Source of the DNA: Kushneria aurantia DSM 21353
GTDB taxonomy: Bacteria > Pseudomonadota > Gammaproteobacteria > Pseudomonadales > Halomonadaceae
Direction of reading: 5' to 3'
DNA length: 64,000 bases
NCBI RefSeq assembly: GCF_000382245.1
Contig: NZ_KB907874.1
Coordinates: forward strand, 43,090 to 107,089
Shown: piece after piece, positions 1 through 9,962 of the stretch
Numbering within the stretch: the first letter of the stretch is position 1
Layout: every line of letters begins with the position of its first letter
Made by a program: the position numbers and the translations under genes
The notes under the pieces: generated by a model
The model's database searches: none
Told to the model about the DNA's origin: nothing
Seen by the model: only the letters and a program-made list of their open reading frames with translations

Positions 1-969
1 GCGGTCGAGCATCACCCGCAGCTCGGCGCTGGCCGGCAGGGCGTCGCGGATCTGCGGCAGGCGCTCGCGGATGCTCGCGATGGTGTCGATCACGTTGGCA
101 TCGACGGTGGGGCTGATGACCACCACGACCGCCGGCTGACGATTGTAAAAGCCGATGTTGTGCTGGTCCTCGACGCTTTCGTCGACTTCGGCGACATCGC
201 CTAGATGCACCACGTGCTCGCCGCTGCGGGCGATCACCAGCTGGCGGTAAGCTGCGGCGTCAAAAAGCTGCGAAGCGCTGTCGATGCGCCAGCGGTAGTG
301 CTCGTTTTGGGTAAAGCCGGTGGGGGTGTTGCTGTTGGTCGCGACGATCGCCCGGCGAACCTGATCGAGACCGATGCCGGCGCTCTCAAGCCGGCGCGGG
401 TTGAGCGATACCCGCACCGCCGGCGAGGCGCTGCCGCCCACGCTGACCCGCGATACCCCCTGGGCGCGGGCGATCAGCGGCGCGACCTGCTCGTCGGCAA
501 GGCGATAGAGACTGCCCTTGTCGAGCTCGGCGCTGGTCAGCGTCAATATCATGATCGGCGCCTCGGCAGGGTTGAGCCGGCGCAGCGTGGGCGAGTCGGT
601 CATGGCGCTGGGTAGCAGCGCCTCGGCGCGATTGATCGCCGCCTGTACCTGGCGTGCCGCTTCGTTGATGTCCTTGCCGGGGTCGAACTGAACGGTGATA
701 CGGGTCGAGCCCTCGCTGCTGGAGGAGGTGAGCTGGCTGATACCGGCGATCTGCCCCAGTGAGCGCTCCAGCGGCGTGGCGACCGTCGAGGCCATGGTTT
801 CCGGGTTGGCGCCGGGCAGGCTGGCGGTGACCATCAGCGTCGGGAAGGAGACCGCCGGTAGCGGTGCCACCGGCAGCCGCGCCCAGGCCAGCACGCCCCC
901 CAGCAGCACCGCCAGAGTCAGCAGCGAGGTGGCGATCGGTCGATGGATAAAGGGCGCGGCGATATTCAT
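1..969 (-). CDS. RND multidrug efflux permease, MdtC-like (partial, N-terminal 323 residues)
   Basis: This is the second inner-membrane RND pump subunit of a tripartite exporter. The gene begins at 969 on the minus strand and runs off the left edge, so only about the first third is present. The translation opens MNIAAPFIHRPIATSLLTLA, the usual RND first transmembrane helix, followed by the periplasmic porter domain. Its ATG overlaps the stop of the upstream RND gene by 4 bp (ATGA), so the two permeases are translationally coupled. Two non-identical RND subunits behind one adaptor is the MdtABC (MuxABC) arrangement, in which the pump is a B2C heterotrimer. Substrate cannot be inferred from the sequence. 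Confidence 0.93.
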   Translation of the reverse strand, partial: MNIAAPFIHRPIATSLLTLAVLLGGVLAWARLPVAPLPAVSFPTLMVTASLPGANPETMASTVATPLERSLGQIAGISQLTSSSSEGSTRITVQFDPGKDINEAARQVQAAINRAEALLPSAMTDSPTLRRLNPAEAPIMILTLTSAELDKGSLYRLADEQVAPLIARAQGVSRVSVGGSASPAVRVSLNPRRLESAGIGLDQVRRAIVATNSNTPTGFTQNEHYRWRIDSASQLFDAAAYRQLVIARSGEHVVHLGDVAEVDESVEDQHNIGFYNRQPAVVVVISPTVDANVIDTIASIRERLPQIRDALPASAELRVMLDR

Positions 970-3900
970 GGCGCGCGCTCGGTGGCCGCGCCGTGCTCAC
1001 GATGGCTATCCCGGCGGGTGGCCAGCCGTTCGAAGAAGAGATAGATGACCGGCGTGGTGAAAAGCGTCAGCAGCTGGCTGACCAGCAGTCCACCGACCAT
1101 CACCAGCCCCAGCGGCTGGCGCAGCTCGGCGCCGTAACCGTTGGCGAACATCAGTGGCAGGGCGCCGAAAAGTGCCGCCAGGGTGGTCATCATGATGGGG
1201 CGAAAGCGCAACAGCGCCGCGCGGCGAATCGCGTCGAAGGGCGCAAGCCCCTGCTGGCGCTGCCCGGCCAGGGCAAAGTCGATCATCATGATGGCGTTTT
1301 TCTTGACGATACCGATCAGCAGAATAATGCCGATCACGGCCACCATGCCCAGGCTCTGGCCGCTCAGCAGTAGTGCCAGCAGTGCGCCGATGGCGGCCGA
1401 GGGCAGGGTGGAGAGAATCGTCAGCGGATGAATGACGCTCTCGTAGAGTATGCCCAGTACGATGTACATCACCACCACCGAGGCGAGAATCAGCCACAGG
1501 GTGCTGGCGCTCGAAGCGGCGAAGTACTGTGCCGCGCCCTGCCGGTCAAGCTCGGTCGCGGCGTCGAGATTGGTGTCGTGGCGGGCCTGCTCGAGGGCAG
1601 CGAAAGCCTGCTCGAGCGAATGGCCGTCGGCCACGGCCAGCGAGATGCCTGCTGCTGGCAGGCGATCGCGGCGTGACAGCGATAGCGCGGCGCGGCGCTC
1701 CGCGACGCTGACCAGCGCATCGAGCGGCACCATCTCGCCGCTGTCGCTTTGCAGATAGAGTTGCGACAGCGCCGACGGGCCGCTCTGGTCCGCTGTGGCC
1801 AGGTTCATCACCACCCGGTACTGGTTGGACTGGGTGAAAATGGTCGAGATCTGGCGCTGGCCGAAGGCGTTGTAGAGGGCGGTGTCGATGTCGCTGACGC
1901 TGATACCCAGCCGTCCGGCACGCTGCCGATCGATGGTCAGCGCCAGTGCCAGGCCGTCGCGGCTCAGGTCGCTGGCGGCGTCGGCGATCGCGGGCGCTTC
2001 GCGCAGCCGTGTCAGCAGCGCTTCGACATCGTCGTCAAGCGTCTCGCGGTCGGGGTTGGTGAGCGTCACGAGCCAGGGGTAGCGGCTCACCTCGTCATCC
2101 AGCGTCAGCTCCTGTACCGGCTGCAGATAGAGTTTTATGCCCGGCACCTCGGCGGCGCGCGCCTCGAGGCGTTCGATCACGCTGTCGATAGGGCCGCGCT
2201 CACTACGGGGCCTGAGCTGGATATCGAAGCGGCCCGTGTTGAGGGTGGGGTTGTCCTCCCCTACGCCGGCGCTGGCGGCGAGACTCTCCACCGCCGGGTC
2301 GGCCCGTAGTGCCTCGGCCAGCGCCTGCTGATGGCGCGCCATGGCCTGATACGAAACGGACTGATCGGCCTCGCTGATGCCGCGAATGGCGCCGCTGTCC
2401 TGCTGCGGGAATAGCCCCTGCGGCACCAGCAGATAGAGCACCACGGTAATGCCAAAGGTGGCCACCGCCGCCGTCAGCGTCAGCCGTTGATGGCGCAGCA
2501 CGACGTCGAGAGCGCGCTCATAGCCCCTTGCCAGGTGCGTGAAAAGTCTGCCGCGGTGGCGATCGGTTGCCGCGTCATGCGCTGTGTCGCGATCTTTCAG
2601 CATTTTCGCGCACAGCATGGGCGTCAGCGTCAGCGACACGAACGCCGAGATGGCGATGGCGATGGCCAGGGTGATGGCGAATTCGCGAAACAGCCGGCCG
2701 ATCACATCCTGCATGAACAGCAGCGGAATCAGCACCGCGATCAGCGATACGGTCAGCGACAGGATGGTGAAAAAGATCTCCCGTGCGCCGCTCAGTGCCG
2801 CCTGCAAGCGCGATTCGCCGGCCTCCCGATGGCGCATGATGTTCTCCAGCACCACGATGGCATCGTCGATCACGAAGCCGGTGGCGATGGTCAGTGCCAT
2901 CAGCGTCAGGTTGTTGAGGCTGAAGCCGGCCAGATACATCACGCCGAAGGTGCCTATCAGCGACATGGGGATCGCCAGAGCGGGAATGAGCGTAGCGGGC
3001 AGGTTACGCAGGAACAGGAAGGTGACCATCACCACCAGCGCCATCGCCAGTATCAGCTCGAAGCGGGTGTGGTCGAGCGCCGCGCGAATGGTGCGGGTAC
3101 GATCGCCCAGCACCTCGATGTCGATATTTTCCGGCAGGCTGTCACGCAGCGCCGGTAGCCGTGCGCGGATGGCGTCGACCACCCGGGTGACGTTGGCGCC
3201 GGGCTGGCGCTGTACATTGACAATCAGCGCCGGCTCGCCGTTGGCCCAGGCGCCGCGCCAGGCGTTCTCCGCCCCTTCGCTGACGTGCGCCACATCGTCC
3301 AGCCGCAGCGGTGTGCCGTTGCTGTAGGCGACGATCAGGTCGCGGTACTGATCCGCCGAGGTGAGCTGGTCGTTGGCGTCGATGGAGAGTGCCCGGTAGG
3401 GCCCCGACAGGCTTCCCCTGGGCATATTGACGTTGGCGGCGTCGATGACGCCGCGCAGCGCTTCGAGGTCGAGGCCGTGGGCGGCCAGTCGGCGCGCGTC
3501 GGGTTCGATGCGCACCGCCGGCTGGTGGCCGCCGGAGATCGATACCAGGCCCACCCCGCTGACCTGTGAAAGGCTCTGGGCGAGGCGGGTATCGACCAGG
3601 TCGTAGACGCGCGTCAGAGGCAGCGAAGCGGAGCGGATGCCCAGCGTCAGCACCGGCGCATCGGCAGGGTTGACGCGATCATAGCGTGGCGGCATGGGGA
3701 GTTCGGCGGGCAGCAGGCTGGCCGCCTGGTCAAGCGCCGCCTGCACCTCCTGCTCGGCTACGCCTGCATCGCTGTCGAGACCGAAGCGCAGGGTGATCAG
3801 GGAAGCGCCACCGCTGCTGGTCGAGCGCATCTCCTCGAGTCCGGCTATCTCGCCCAACTGCTCCTCCAGCGGCGCGGTGACGTGGGAGAGCATCACCTCC

Positions 3901-4067
3901 GGGCCGGCGCCGGGATAGAGCGTGGTAACCCGGATGGTGGGGTACTCCACTTCGGGCAGTGAGGCGACCGGCAGCAGTCTCAGCGCCAGCAGGCCGGCCA
4001 GCAGGATGGCCAGCATCACCAGCGAGGTGGCGACCGGGCGCAGAATAAAGGGCCGCGAAGGATTCAT
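966..4067 (-). CDS. RND multidrug efflux permease, MdtB-like
   Basis: The 1033-residue product has the normal length of a proton-driven RND exporter. It shows an N-terminal transmembrane helix (MNPSRPFILRPVATSLVML), two large periplasmic loops, and near residue 400 the TM4 motif GFVIDDAIVVLENI, whose paired Asp residues form the proton relay. The C-terminal half repeats the fold and contains the GIVKKNAIMMIDFA motif of TM10-11. Its start overlaps the stop of the upstream adaptor by ATGA, and its own stop overlaps the start of a second RND gene. This is the MdtA-MdtB-MdtC gene order. The exact substrate is unknown; the family exports drugs, bile salts or aromatic compounds. Confidence 0.95.
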   Translation of the reverse strand: MNPSRPFILRPVATSLVMLAILLAGLLALRLLPVASLPEVEYPTIRVTTLYPGAGPEVMLSHVTAPLEEQLGEIAGLEEMRSTSSGGASLITLRFGLDSDAGVAEQEVQAALDQAASLLPAELPMPPRYDRVNPADAPVLTLGIRSASLPLTRVYDLVDTRLAQSLSQVSGVGLVSISGGHQPAVRIEPDARRLAAHGLDLEALRGVIDAANVNMPRGSLSGPYRALSIDANDQLTSADQYRDLIVAYSNGTPLRLDDVAHVSEGAENAWRGAWANGEPALIVNVQRQPGANVTRVVDAIRARLPALRDSLPENIDIEVLGDRTRTIRAALDHTRFELILAMALVVMVTFLFLRNLPATLIPALAIPMSLIGTFGVMYLAGFSLNNLTLMALTIATGFVIDDAIVVLENIMRHREAGESRLQAALSGAREIFFTILSLTVSLIAVLIPLLFMQDVIGRLFREFAITLAIAIAISAFVSLTLTPMLCAKMLKDRDTAHDAATDRHRGRLFTHLARGYERALDVVLRHQRLTLTAAVATFGITVVLYLLVPQGLFPQQDSGAIRGISEADQSVSYQAMARHQQALAEALRADPAVESLAASAGVGEDNPTLNTGRFDIQLRPRSERGPIDSVIERLEARAAEVPGIKLYLQPVQELTLDDEVSRYPWLVTLTNPDRETLDDDVEALLTRLREAPAIADAASDLSRDGLALALTIDRQRAGRLGISVSDIDTALYNAFGQRQISTIFTQSNQYRVVMNLATADQSGPSALSQLYLQSDSGEMVPLDALVSVAERRAALSLSRRDRLPAAGISLAVADGHSLEQAFAALEQARHDTNLDAATELDRQGAAQYFAASSASTLWLILASVVVMYIVLGILYESVIHPLTILSTLPSAAIGALLALLLSGQSLGMVAVIGIILLIGIVKKNAIMMIDFALAGQRQQGLAPFDAIRRAALLRFRPIMMTTLAALFGALPLMFANGYGAELRQPLGLVMVGGLLVSQLLTLFTTPVIYLFFERLATRRDSHREHGAATERAP

Positions 4068-5269
4068 GATGCGCCGTCGTTGGCGACTCGCTGCTCGGCC
4101 TCGCCCGGTAGCGCGCTGCGCACCACCCGCACCTCGGTGCCGTCGCGCAGCCGGTCGACGCCGTCGACTACCACCCGCTCGCCGGACTCCAGCCCGCTGT
4201 CGACCACTGCGCGGCGATCATCCCGGGGTCCGAGTTCGACGCTGCGGCGGCTGACGATGCCGTCGTCGTTGACCACATAAACGTGGTTGCCCTCGTCACC
4301 GTGGACGATGGCCGGCAGCGGCGCCAGCACCACGTTGTCGAGGGTGCGCAGCACCACCTCGACGTTGACGAAGGTGTTGGGATAGAGCGCGCCCGCGGCG
4401 TTGGGCAGCCGGGCACGCATCGAAAGCGTCCCGGTGTCGGTATCCAGGGCGCTGTCGAGTGCCGAAAGGCGGCCGCTGGCGAGCATCTCATCGCCGTCGC
4501 CGGAGATCACCCTGACAGTTGGCGGGGAATCCGGCATCAGCCGCCGCAGTTCGCGGATATGGCGCTGGGGCAGGGCGAATACCACCGAGATGGGATCGAG
4601 CGCGTCAAGAGTGGTGATGGGCGCGTCGTCGCCGCTGGAGACGATATTGCCGGGGTCGACGTTGCGCAGACCGATGATGCCGTCGGTGGGCGCGCGCAGC
4701 ACGGTATAGGCAAGTCGCGCGCGAGCCTCTTCGACGCCGGCGCGAGCGGCTTCCACCGCACCCTGGTACTGACTCACCAGCTGACGCTGATTCTCCAGCT
4801 GCTGGCGCGAGATGTTGCTGGCCCGCACAAGATCTTCATAACGCTGCAGGTCCGAGCGGGCGTTGGTCAGCTGTGCCTGGCTCTGGGTCAGCTGGGCATT
4901 GGCCTGAGCCAGCTGCGCCTGTTGCGTATTGTCATCGAGGCGGGCCAGCACGTCACCGGCGCTGACGCGCTGGCCCTCCTCGAAGTTGATGGCGGTCAGG
5001 CGTCCCTGAATCTGTGGGCGAATCTCGACGCTGCCCAGTGAGCGCAGGGTGCCCAGCGCCGTGACCGTAACCGGGAAACTGCCGCGCTCGACCGTGATGG
5101 CCGATACTGCCCGGGCACTGCTGCCGGGTGGCGCTGCGGGCCCGGCGGGCGCAGCCGGGCTGTCGCGCAGTACAAACCACCACACGGCAGCGCCGGCGGT
5201 CAGCAGCAGAGCAAGCGCCAGCAGTACGCGGCCGGCGCTCGAGCGCCGGCCGGATTGCGAGTCGGGCAT
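4064..5269 (-). CDS. RND efflux periplasmic adaptor (membrane fusion protein), MdtA-like
   Basis: The 401-residue adaptor would link the RND pump to an outer-membrane channel. An N-terminal uncleaved membrane anchor (GRVLLALALLLTAGAAVWWFV) is followed by the lipoyl half-motif (TALGTLRSLGSVEIRPQIQG), a long alpha-helical hairpin rich in Gln and Ala (about residues 110-175), and beta-barrel and membrane-proximal domains ending in a charged tail. It is first in the operon and overlaps the first pump gene by 4 bp. No TolC-like outer-membrane gene and no regulator is visible in the window, although either could lie beyond the left edge. The 215 bp between this gene and betA hold no credible gene. 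Confidence 0.94.
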   Translation of the reverse strand: MPDSQSGRRSSAGRVLLALALLLTAGAAVWWFVLRDSPAAPAGPAAPPGSSARAVSAITVERGSFPVTVTALGTLRSLGSVEIRPQIQGRLTAINFEEGQRVSAGDVLARLDDNTQQAQLAQANAQLTQSQAQLTNARSDLQRYEDLVRASNISRQQLENQRQLVSQYQGAVEAARAGVEEARARLAYTVLRAPTDGIIGLRNVDPGNIVSSGDDAPITTLDALDPISVVFALPQRHIRELRRLMPDSPPTVRVISGDGDEMLASGRLSALDSALDTDTGTLSMRARLPNAAGALYPNTFVNVEVVLRTLDNVVLAPLPAIVHGDEGNHVYVVNDDGIVSRRSVELGPRDDRRAVVDSGLESGERVVVDGVDRLRDGTEVRVVRSALPGEAEQRVANDGAS

Positions 5270-5484
5270 GGTTCCATCCGTCGTCAGGTCATGGATTGCG
5301 TCGCGCGGCTGTCGGCATCCCTAAGGGCATCGACTTGAAAATCCAGCAGGCATGATAAGCGCCACCGTCAGCCTGTGCCATCCTGAAGGGTGTCGATGGT
5401 TCTGAGAGGCGTGCCCGGGCGGGGTTGGGGCAGGAAGGGCAGGACGCCGCAATCTCGGCGCCCTGTGTGGTGCTACCCGGCGAG

Positions 5485-7188
5485 TTATTCGCGGGTGGCG
5501 GCGGTGTCGGCTTCGCGGGCGTTCTGGTTTTCCCCGTGGGCGGTATGGAAGGCCACTTCGGTGAGCGGGCGCAACGGTTCGCGGTCGCGCACCCGGTCGG
5601 CCAGCTTCTCGGCCATCATGATGGTCGTGGCGTTGAGGTTGCCGGTAATGATGACCGGCATCAGTGAGGCGTCGATCACCCGCAGTCCTTGCATGCCGTG
5701 CACGCGCCCCTGACCGTCGACCACGGCGTCATCGCCTTCGCCCATGCGGCAGGTACCACAGGGATGGTAGGCGGTTTCCGCCTCGTCGCGCACGAAGGCG
5801 TCGAGCTGTTCGTCGCTCTGGCAGTCGGCACCGGGGGCAATCTCGCGGCCGCGGAAGGGGTCCATGGCCGGCTGCTCGATGATTCGCCGGGTGATGCGGA
5901 TGGCGTCGCGAAACTCCTCCCAGTCGCGCGCCTCGCTCATGTAGTTGAACAGGATGGCGGGCGCCTGCTCGGGGTCGGAGGATTTGATCTTCACATGGCC
6001 GCGGCTTTTCGAGCGCATCGAGCCGACGTGGGCCTGAAAGCCGTGGGCCTCGACTGCGCTCTTGCCGTTGTAGCTGATCGCGCAGGGCAGGAAGTGGTAC
6101 TGCAGGTTGGGCCAGCTCTCGCCTTCTCCGGTGCGAATGAAACCGCCCGCTTCGAACTGGTTGCTGGCGCCAATGCCCTTGCCGAGAAACATCCACTCGG
6201 CGCCGATCTTCGGCTGGTTGTACCACTTGAGTGCCGAATAGAGGGTGATCGGCTGCTTGCACTCGTACTGGATGTACATCTCGAGGTGGTCCTGCAGGTT
6301 TTTGCCCACGCCGGGCAGCGCATGGACCGTCTCGACACCCACCTCGGCGAGCCATTCGGGATCGCCGACGCCGGAGCGCTGCAAAATCGCCGGGGAGGCG
6401 ATGGCGCCGGCGCACAGCAGCACTTCGCGGCGCGCGCGCACTTCTTTCGCCTCGCCCTTGCGGGCGTAGGCCACGCCCACCGCGCGCTTGCCCTCGAACA
6501 GAATGCGATCGGTCATCGCATGAGTTTCGATGGTCAGGTTGTCGCGGTGGCGGACGCTGTCGAGATAGCCGCGCGCCGTCGAGGCGCGTCGACCCCTGGG
6601 CGTGGTAGTACGGTCCATGGGGCCGAAACCTTCCTGTTTGTAGCCGTTGAGATCGTCGGTCTCATCGAAGCCGGCCTGCTGGCCCGCCGCTATAAAGGCG
6701 CGATAGAGCGGATTGTTGCCCGGCTTCGGGGTGGCAACCTGCACCGGGCCATGGTCGCCGTGGTAGTCGTTACCGCCGATATCGCGTGTTTCGGCCTTTT
6801 TGTAGTAGGGAAGGCAGTTGGCATAGCCCCAGTCCTCGAGACCCGGATGCTCGGCCCAGCCCTCGAGATCCAGCGCATTGCCACGGATGTAGGCCATACC
6901 GTTGATCAGTGACGAGCCGCCCAGCCCCTTGCCGCGCCCGCACTCCATGCGGCGGTTGTTCATATGCGGTTCGGGCTCGGTTTCGAAAGCCCAGTTATAG
7001 CGCTTGCCCTGCAGCGGATAAGCCAGCGCTGCCGGCATCTGGGTACGGAAGTCAAGACGGTAGTCGGGACCGCCGGCTTCCAGCAGCAGTACCCTCACAT
7101 CGTCGTCCTCGGTCAGACGTGCGGCCAGCACATTGCCGGCCGAGCCGGCGCCGATGATGATGTAGTCGTATTCGCTTGTCTGTGACAT
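5485..7188 (-). CDS. betA: choline dehydrogenase
   Basis: This FAD-dependent GMC oxidoreductase oxidises choline to betaine aldehyde, the first step of glycine-betaine osmoprotectant synthesis. The 567-residue form starts at [18 protein letters not shown], preceded by CAGGAG at proper spacing; a longer reading upstream lacks this. The ADP-binding GxGxxG lies at residues 11-16, and the GMC signatures [15 protein letters not shown] and [15 protein letters not shown] are present. The C-terminal [10 protein letters not shown] region carries the catalytic His. It is the last gene of betI-betB-betA, the usual gammaproteobacterial order. A betaine route fits a halophile. The choline transporter betT is not in the window. 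Confidence 0.98.
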   Translation of the reverse strand: MSQTSEYDYIIIGAGSAGNVLAARLTEDDDVRVLLLEAGGPDYRLDFRTQMPAALAYPLQGKRYNWAFETEPEPHMNNRRMECGRGKGLGGSSLINGMAYIRGNALDLEGWAEHPGLEDWGYANCLPYYKKAETRDIGGNDYHGDHGPVQVATPKPGNNPLYRAFIAAGQQAGFDETDDLNGYKQEGFGPMDRTTTPRGRRASTARGYLDSVRHRDNLTIETHAMTDRILFEGKRAVGVAYARKGEAKEVRARREVLLCAGAIASPAILQRSGVGDPEWLAEVGVETVHALPGVGKNLQDHLEMYIQYECKQPITLYSALKWYNQPKIGAEWMFLGKGIGASNQFEAGGFIRTGEGESWPNLQYHFLPCAISYNGKSAVEAHGFQAHVGSMRSKSRGHVKIKSSDPEQAPAILFNYMSEARDWEEFRDAIRITRRIIEQPAMDPFRGREIAPGADCQSDEQLDAFVRDEAETAYHPCGTCRMGEGDDAVVDGQGRVHGMQGLRVIDASLMPVIITGNLNATTIMMAEKLADRVRDREPLRPLTEVAFHTAHGENQNAREADTAATRE

Positions 7189-7299
7189 CCGTGGCTCCTG
7201 GCGATCAACGGGAAAGAGGAAAAATGAGCAGAGCAGGGGGGGCGTTGTGGCGGCGCGCCGCATGCCGAGCCGGCGCGTCGCCCGGGTGCCCCGCATCGA

Positions 7300-8769
7300 T
7301 CAGAAGGCGGACTCGAAGGGCCCCATCTCGATCTGCACCGACTTGACGCGGGTATAGTGGGCCAGCGTCAGCAGGCCGTTTTCACGCCCCACGCCGGACT
7401 GCTTGTAGCCACCCACCGGCATTTGTGCCGGGCTGTCGCCCCAGGTGTTGACCCAGCAGATGCCCGCTTCCAGCTGATGGATCACCCGGTGGGCGCGATT
7501 GAGTCCTTCGGTGAAAACACCTGCTGCAAGACCGTAATCGGTGTCGTTGGCGCGGCGAATCACCTCCTCTTCGCTGTCAAAGTCGAGCAACGACATCACC
7601 GGGCCGAAGATCTCTTCACGGACGATGCGCATGTCGTCGCGGCAGTCGGTGAAGATAGTGGGGGCAACGAAGGCGCCGCCGGCCAGAGCGCCCTCACTCA
7701 TGCGTGAACCACCCACCAGCAGGCGGGCGCCATCCCGCTTGCCGGCTTCGAGGTACTCGGTGACCTTGTCCATATGTTCGAAGCTGACCAGCGGGCCGAA
7801 GTTGGTCGTCGGATCGAGTGGGTCGCCGGCTTTTATGCGCTCGACGCGTTCCAGCAGTCTGGCCTCGAAAGCCGCCTTGACGCTGCGCTCGACGAATACC
7901 CGGGTGCCGTTGGTGCAGACCTGGCCGCTGGAGTAGAAGTTGGCCATCATGGCGCCGTCCGCGGCGCGGTCGAGATCGGCGTCGGCGAAGACGATCAGCG
8001 GCGACTTGCCGCCCAGTTCCATGGTCACCTCCTTGAGTGACGAGGAGGCGGAAGACGCCATGACCTTTTTGCCGGTACCGACCTCGCCGGTGAAGGAGAG
8101 CTTGTCGATATCGGGGTGTTCGGTGAGCATCACGCCGACGCTGCCATCGCCCTGAACGACGTTGAAAACGCCGTCCGGCAGGCCCGCTTCGGTGAGAATC
8201 TCGGCCAGCAGCAGGGTGGTCAGCGGCGTGACTTCGCTGGGTTTGAGAACCACGGCGTTACCGGTGGCCAGCGCCGGCGCCGACTTCCAGCAGGCGATCT
8301 GGATGGGGTAGTTCCAGGCGCCGATACCGGCGCATACGCCCAGCGGCTCGCGACGGGTATAGGCGAATGAGTCGGCGCGAATCGGAATCTGCTCGCCCTC
8401 CACGGCGGCGGCCAGGCCGGCGTAGTACTCCAGCTGGTCGGCGCCGGTGACGACATCCACGGCAGTGGTTTCGCTCAGCGGCTTGCCGGTATCCATCGAC
8501 TCGATGCGGGCGATCTCATCGTTACGCTCGCGCAGCAGTGCCACGGCGCGGTTGAGAATGCGTCCGCGCTCGACGCCGGTCATCGCCGCCCACACCTTCT
8601 GGCCGCGACGGGCAGAGGCGACGGCGCGATCGACGTCCTCGCGGGAGGCCTGCTGTACCTCGGCCAGAACGCTGCCATCGAAGGGATTGATGGACTGAAA
8701 GGTCTCGCCCGAGGTGGCATCGACGCGCTTGCCGTCAATGAAGAGCTGCTGGGTGTCGAAAATGGCCAT
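7300..8769 (-). CDS. betB: betaine aldehyde dehydrogenase
   Basis: This NAD(P)-dependent aldehyde dehydrogenase converts betaine aldehyde to glycine betaine. The 489-residue length is standard. The catalytic motifs are clear: the glutamate region [11 protein letters not shown] and the cysteine in [13 protein letters not shown]. The cofactor-binding [11 protein letters not shown] is also present. An AAAGGAG Shine-Dalgarno sits 6 bases before the ATG. The gene lies between betI and betA on the same strand, and the three are very probably one operon. Betaine made here accumulates in the cytoplasm as a compatible solute. Confidence 0.98.
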   Translation of the reverse strand: MAIFDTQQLFIDGKRVDATSGETFQSINPFDGSVLAEVQQASREDVDRAVASARRGQKVWAAMTGVERGRILNRAVALLRERNDEIARIESMDTGKPLSETTAVDVVTGADQLEYYAGLAAAVEGEQIPIRADSFAYTRREPLGVCAGIGAWNYPIQIACWKSAPALATGNAVVLKPSEVTPLTTLLLAEILTEAGLPDGVFNVVQGDGSVGVMLTEHPDIDKLSFTGEVGTGKKVMASSASSSLKEVTMELGGKSPLIVFADADLDRAADGAMMANFYSSGQVCTNGTRVFVERSVKAAFEARLLERVERIKAGDPLDPTTNFGPLVSFEHMDKVTEYLEAGKRDGARLLVGGSRMSEGALAGGAFVAPTIFTDCRDDMRIVREEIFGPVMSLLDFDSEEEVIRRANDTDYGLAAGVFTEGLNRAHRVIHQLEAGICWVNTWGDSPAQMPVGGYKQSGVGRENGLLTLAHYTRVKSVQIEMGPFESAF

Positions 8770-8795
8770 GGGTGCTCCTTTGAATTGGCTCGGTT

Positions 8796-9407
8796 CTAGC
8801 CGGTTGACGTCGACGGACCGGCATGACCGTCGAGCTGTTCGTCCACGTAGCGCCGGGCGAGAGCCACAGCGCGTGTAATATCAAAGCTTTGCGGCATCAA
8901 CGCGCCTCTCAGCCACAGGCCGTCGATCAATGCCGCCAGTCCACGGGCGGCGTCGCGTGCCCGCTCCACCGGTAGTTGCTTGCGAAACTGAAAGCACAGG
9001 TTGGAGTACAGACGTCGATCATTGACCCGCTGCAGGCGGTGCAGATCGTCGCGATGCATGCTGGAGGTCCAGAAGGCCAGCCAGGTTTTCATGACTTCGG
9101 CGCTGACCTGGCTGCGATCGAAGTTACCCTCGACGATGGCATACAGATGCGAGCGGGCGTCGTGCTTTTTGAGGGCACTGCGCCGATTCGCTACCGACAT
9201 GCCAAGATCCTCGAGGATGTGGCGCATGGTGGCCTCCAGTAGTCCGTCCTTGCCGCCGAAGTAGTGACTGATAATGCCTGCCGAGACGCCTGCCCGACGC
9301 GAGATCTGGATGATGGTGCTGTCCGCCAGACCCACTTCGTTGATCGATGCCATGGTGGCTTCGATAAGCTGTTTGCGCCGGATGGGTTCCATGCCGATCT
9401 TGGGCAC
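8796..9407 (-). CDS. betI: TetR-family choline-responsive repressor BetI
   Basis: The 203-residue repressor has an N-terminal TetR-type helix-turn-helix ([20 protein letters not shown] followed by [14 protein letters not shown]), and its opening [18 protein letters not shown] matches BetI closely. I chose a GTG start at 9407 because AGGAG lies 8 bases upstream and the reading matches the family N-terminus. BetI binds a dyad in its own promoter and releases it when choline is present. A candidate operator is at 9457-9485. The gene heads the betIBA operon. Confidence 0.96.
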   Translation of the reverse strand: MPKIGMEPIRRKQLIEATMASINEVGLADSTIIQISRRAGVSAGIISHYFGGKDGLLEATMRHILEDLGMSVANRRSALKKHDARSHLYAIVEGNFDRSQVSAEVMKTWLAFWTSSMHRDDLHRLQRVNDRRLYSNLCFQFRKQLPVERARDAARGLAALIDGLWLRGALMPQSFDITRAVALARRYVDEQLDGHAGPSTSTG

Positions 9408-9456
9408 AGTGCATTCTCCTGTCGTGGTCGGCGCCGGGCACTCCAGTAAGCCTGGC

Positions 9457-9485
9457 CTTTTTTGAACGACTCTTCAACAAAAAAG
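9457..9485. promoter_or_regulatory. candidate BetI operator dyad
   Basis: An imperfect inverted repeat lies about 50-80 bp upstream of the betI start: outer arms CTTTTTTG and CAAAAAAG flank an inner TTGAA-N6-TTCAA dyad. Known BetI sites in enterics and vibrios are AT-rich dyads built on TTGAAC/GTTCAA half-sites, so position and sequence both fit. Assignment is inference; the T and A runs could also allow a weak stem-loop. Confidence 0.4.
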
Positions 9486-9621
9486 ACCGGTGGCAGCGTG
9501 TCCGGCCGCGGTGGATTGCGTGGTGGCAGTGAAACGGCTTAATTGTTGTCTCTGCGCCCCGGTGCCTACAAGCGGATATGGTGTCGCAGCGCCGGCTTGT
9601 GTATACTGCGCCCTCGCTGAC

Positions 9622-9698
9622 GGCTACGTAGCTCAGCTGGTTAGAGCACATCACTCATAATGATGGGGTCCCCTGTTCGAATCAGGGCGTAGCCACCA
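9622..9698 (+). tRNA. tRNA-Met (CAT), elongator type
   Basis: The 77-nt cloverleaf has acceptor GGCTACG/CGTAGCC, D-arm AGCTCAGCTGGTTAGAGC, anticodon loop CTCATAA with anticodon CAT, T-loop TTCGAAT and an encoded CCA. The first acceptor pair is G-C, so this is not an initiator tRNA. A TATACT -10 box is at 9602-9607. An identical inverted copy is at 14350-14426. Confidence 0.97.
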
Positions 9699-9729
9699 GT
9701 CAGCGCGGCACGGATGTTCCGACGGGGCC

Positions 9730-9757
9730 TTGACCCATAAGCTGAAGTCCGTATACT
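9730..9757 (+). promoter_or_regulatory. sigma70-type promoter for tRNA-Asn genes
   Basis: TTGACC (9730-9735) and TATACT (9752-9757) are separated by 16 bp and lie about 20 bp upstream of the first tRNA-Asn, a typical strong stable-RNA promoter arrangement. Confidence 0.6.
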
Positions 9758-9778
9758 ACGCCGCGTGTTCAGGCATGT

Positions 9779-9854
9779 TCCCCGATAGCTCAGTTGGTAG
9801 AGCAAATGACTGTTAATCATTGGGTCGCAGGTTCGAGTCCTGCTCGGGGAGCCA
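9779..9854 (+). tRNA. tRNA-Asn (GTT)
   Basis: The 76-nt cloverleaf has acceptor TCCCCGA/TCGGGGA, D-arm AGCTCAGTTGGTAGAGC, anticodon loop CTGTTAA (anticodon GTT), T-stem GCAGG/CCTGC and an encoded CCA. It is the first of two tandem copies separated by 32 bp. Confidence 0.97.
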
Positions 9855-9886
9855 TTTCTTTCGCCTGAACCTCACAATCCGGTTAT

Positions 9887-9962
9887 TCCCCGATAGCTCA
9901 GTTGGTAGAGCAAATGACTGTTAATCATTGGGTCACAGGTTCGAGTCCTGTTCGGGGAGCCA
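9887..9962 (+). tRNA. tRNA-Asn (GTT), second copy
   Basis: This copy is identical to the preceding tRNA-Asn except for two T-stem bases, GCAGG/CCTGC becoming ACAGG/CCTGT, so one G-C pair is replaced by A-T and pairing is kept. CCA is encoded. Probably cotranscribed with the first copy. Confidence 0.97.

Noticed and set aside
5430..5466. Possible terminator after betA
   Set aside because: The GC arms pair imperfectly and there is no T-run on the minus strand.
5689..6912. A 407-codon plus-strand frame inside betA
   Set aside because: Shadow of betA; composition is atypical and no start signal is present.
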